Shown in pieces: positions 5,671 to 6,084 of a DNA stretch of 6,084 nt. The notes below the pieces were generated by a model. The model saw only the letters and a program-made list of their open reading frames with translations, searched no databases and was not told where the DNA came from. The DNA is from an uncultured Chthoniobacterales bacterium. Lineage in GTDB: Bacteria > Verrucomicrobiota > Verrucomicrobiae > Chthoniobacterales > UBA10450. The stretch spans positions 1 to 6,084 of the forward strand of contig CATPCN010000629.1 of the NCBI GenBank assembly GCA_955652855.1. Direction: 5' to 3'. A program made the position numbers and the translations under genes. The first letter of the stretch is position 1; the number at the start of each line of letters is the position of its first letter.

Positions 5671-6084
5671 GTGGAAGAACAAATTCCACCGATTCGCTTG
5701 ATTGCCGGCTTGGGAAATCCTGGAGCCGAATACGCCGCCACGCGTCACAACATCGGCTTCATGATTGTCGATCATTTCGCGGCACAGTTTAGATCGACAT
5801 GGGAAAGATCGACAAAGTGGGAAGCGCTCACGGCGAAATGCGGCGAGGTGCTTTTAGCAAAGCCGTTGAGCTTCATGAATCGCAGCGGCCATCCGCTTTT
5901 CGCCATTGCTCAATTTTACAAGATTGCGGCCGAAGAAATTCTCGTCGTGCTTGATGACTTCGCGTTGCCGCTCGGCCGGCTGCGTTTGCGACTGGAAGGC
6001 GGCACCGGCGGTCACAACGGACTCGAATCGATCATCGTGCAATTTGGAACCGATCAGATCCCCCGGCTTCGCATCGGCATCGAC
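5671..6084 (+). CDS. pth: Peptidyl-tRNA hydrolase, N-terminal 138 residues (3' end outside window)
   Basis: Pth cleaves the ester bond of peptidyl-tRNAs that drop off the ribosome, freeing tRNA for reuse. The visible part holds the active site: N16 in AGLGNPG (Asn10 in E. coli), the catalytic H26 in ATRHNIG (His20), N70 in PLSFMNRSG (Asn68), D95 in VVLDDF (Asp93) and N116 in the GGHNGL loop (Asn114). Nothing essential is missing, and spacing matches the E. coli enzyme through this region. The frame runs off the window at residue 138 of an expected 185-200. The start is taken as GTG 5671, nine codons before the conserved RLIAGLGNP strand; a TTG at 5656 is also in frame, just after the stop TAG at 5650-5652. 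No strong ribosome binding site precedes either. The variable stretch RSTWERSTKW at 41-50 is encoded by two AGATCGACA words. It is the third gene of the prs operon. Confidence 0.95.
   Translation, partial: MEEQIPPIRLIAGLGNPGAEYAATRHNIGFMIVDHFAAQFRSTWERSTKWEALTAKCGEVLLAKPLSFMNRSGHPLFAIAQFYKIAAEEILVVLDDFALPLGRLRLRLEGGTGGHNGLESIIVQFGTDQIPRLRIGID

Larger units (their letters stand above)
37..5814. repeat. Dispersed over-represented word TGTCGATC / GATCGACA (13 copies by eye)
   Basis: TGTCGATC reads on the + strand at 37, 660, 1154, 1230, 1606, 2465, 2750, 2851 and 5766. Its complement GATCGACA is at 2834, 4853, 5792 and 5807. Eight of these extend to TGTCGATCT. Three more copies of the 7-base core GTCGATC/GATCGAC are at 1080, 2387 and 3414. 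The best conserved copies suggest an extended form near ATTGTCGATCTWACG. Copies lie in coding sequence in three different phases and in intergenic DNA. The counts were made by reading, not by program. The likely role (uptake signal, methylation site or other genome-wide mark) is inference. Confidence 0.7.

Overview
The window looks like a chromosomal stretch of a bacterium, most likely of the Verrucomicrobiota/PVC group and plausibly a soil Chthoniobacterales-type lineage. This rests on three things: the general flavour of the proteins, a small charged coiled-coil protein of a kind I associate with PVC genomes, and a secreted serpin beside ordinary housekeeping genes. It is an inference from sequence feel, not a database result. 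There is no sign of a phage, plasmid, insertion sequence, CRISPR array or RNA gene. Gene density is high.

Layout. (1) Bases 2-391 (+): C-terminal part of a small membrane protein resembling the eukaryotic Mpv17/PMP22 family. (2) Bases 392-456: a short convergent gap with an 'aaatctgcg' repeat cluster able to form a hairpin. (3) Bases 457-1230 (-): Cof-type HAD phosphatase. (4) Bases 1283-2834 (+): a two-gene unit, a 93-residue coiled-coil protein of unknown function overlapped by a secreted serpin. (5) Bases 2859-3797 (-): membrane fatty acid desaturase with three histidine boxes. It converges on the serpin and is separated from it only by a hairpin. (6) Bases 3912-6084 (+): a housekeeping operon of prs (PRPP synthase), rplY/ctc (ribosomal protein bL25, long form) and pth (peptidyl-tRNA hydrolase, cut by the window end). 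The order prs-ctc-pth is an old conserved bacterial arrangement, and prs and rplY overlap by 8 bases.

The genes do not form one pathway. The last three serve nucleotide supply and translation. The desaturase adjusts membrane lipid, the serpin probably inhibits proteases outside the cytoplasm, and the HAD enzyme probably removes phosphate from a small metabolite.

The strongest unexplained signal is a short word, TGTCGATC (reverse complement GATCGACA). I count it 13 times on the two strands, against roughly 0.2 expected for a random 8-mer. It occurs in all three reading-frame phases, in coding and non-coding DNA, and as an inverted pair forming the hairpin between the two convergent stop codons. 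This pattern (dense, both strands, frame-independent, paired at gene ends) is how DNA uptake sequences behave in naturally competent bacteria, so the word is a candidate uptake-type or other genome-wide signal. Its function is not shown here.
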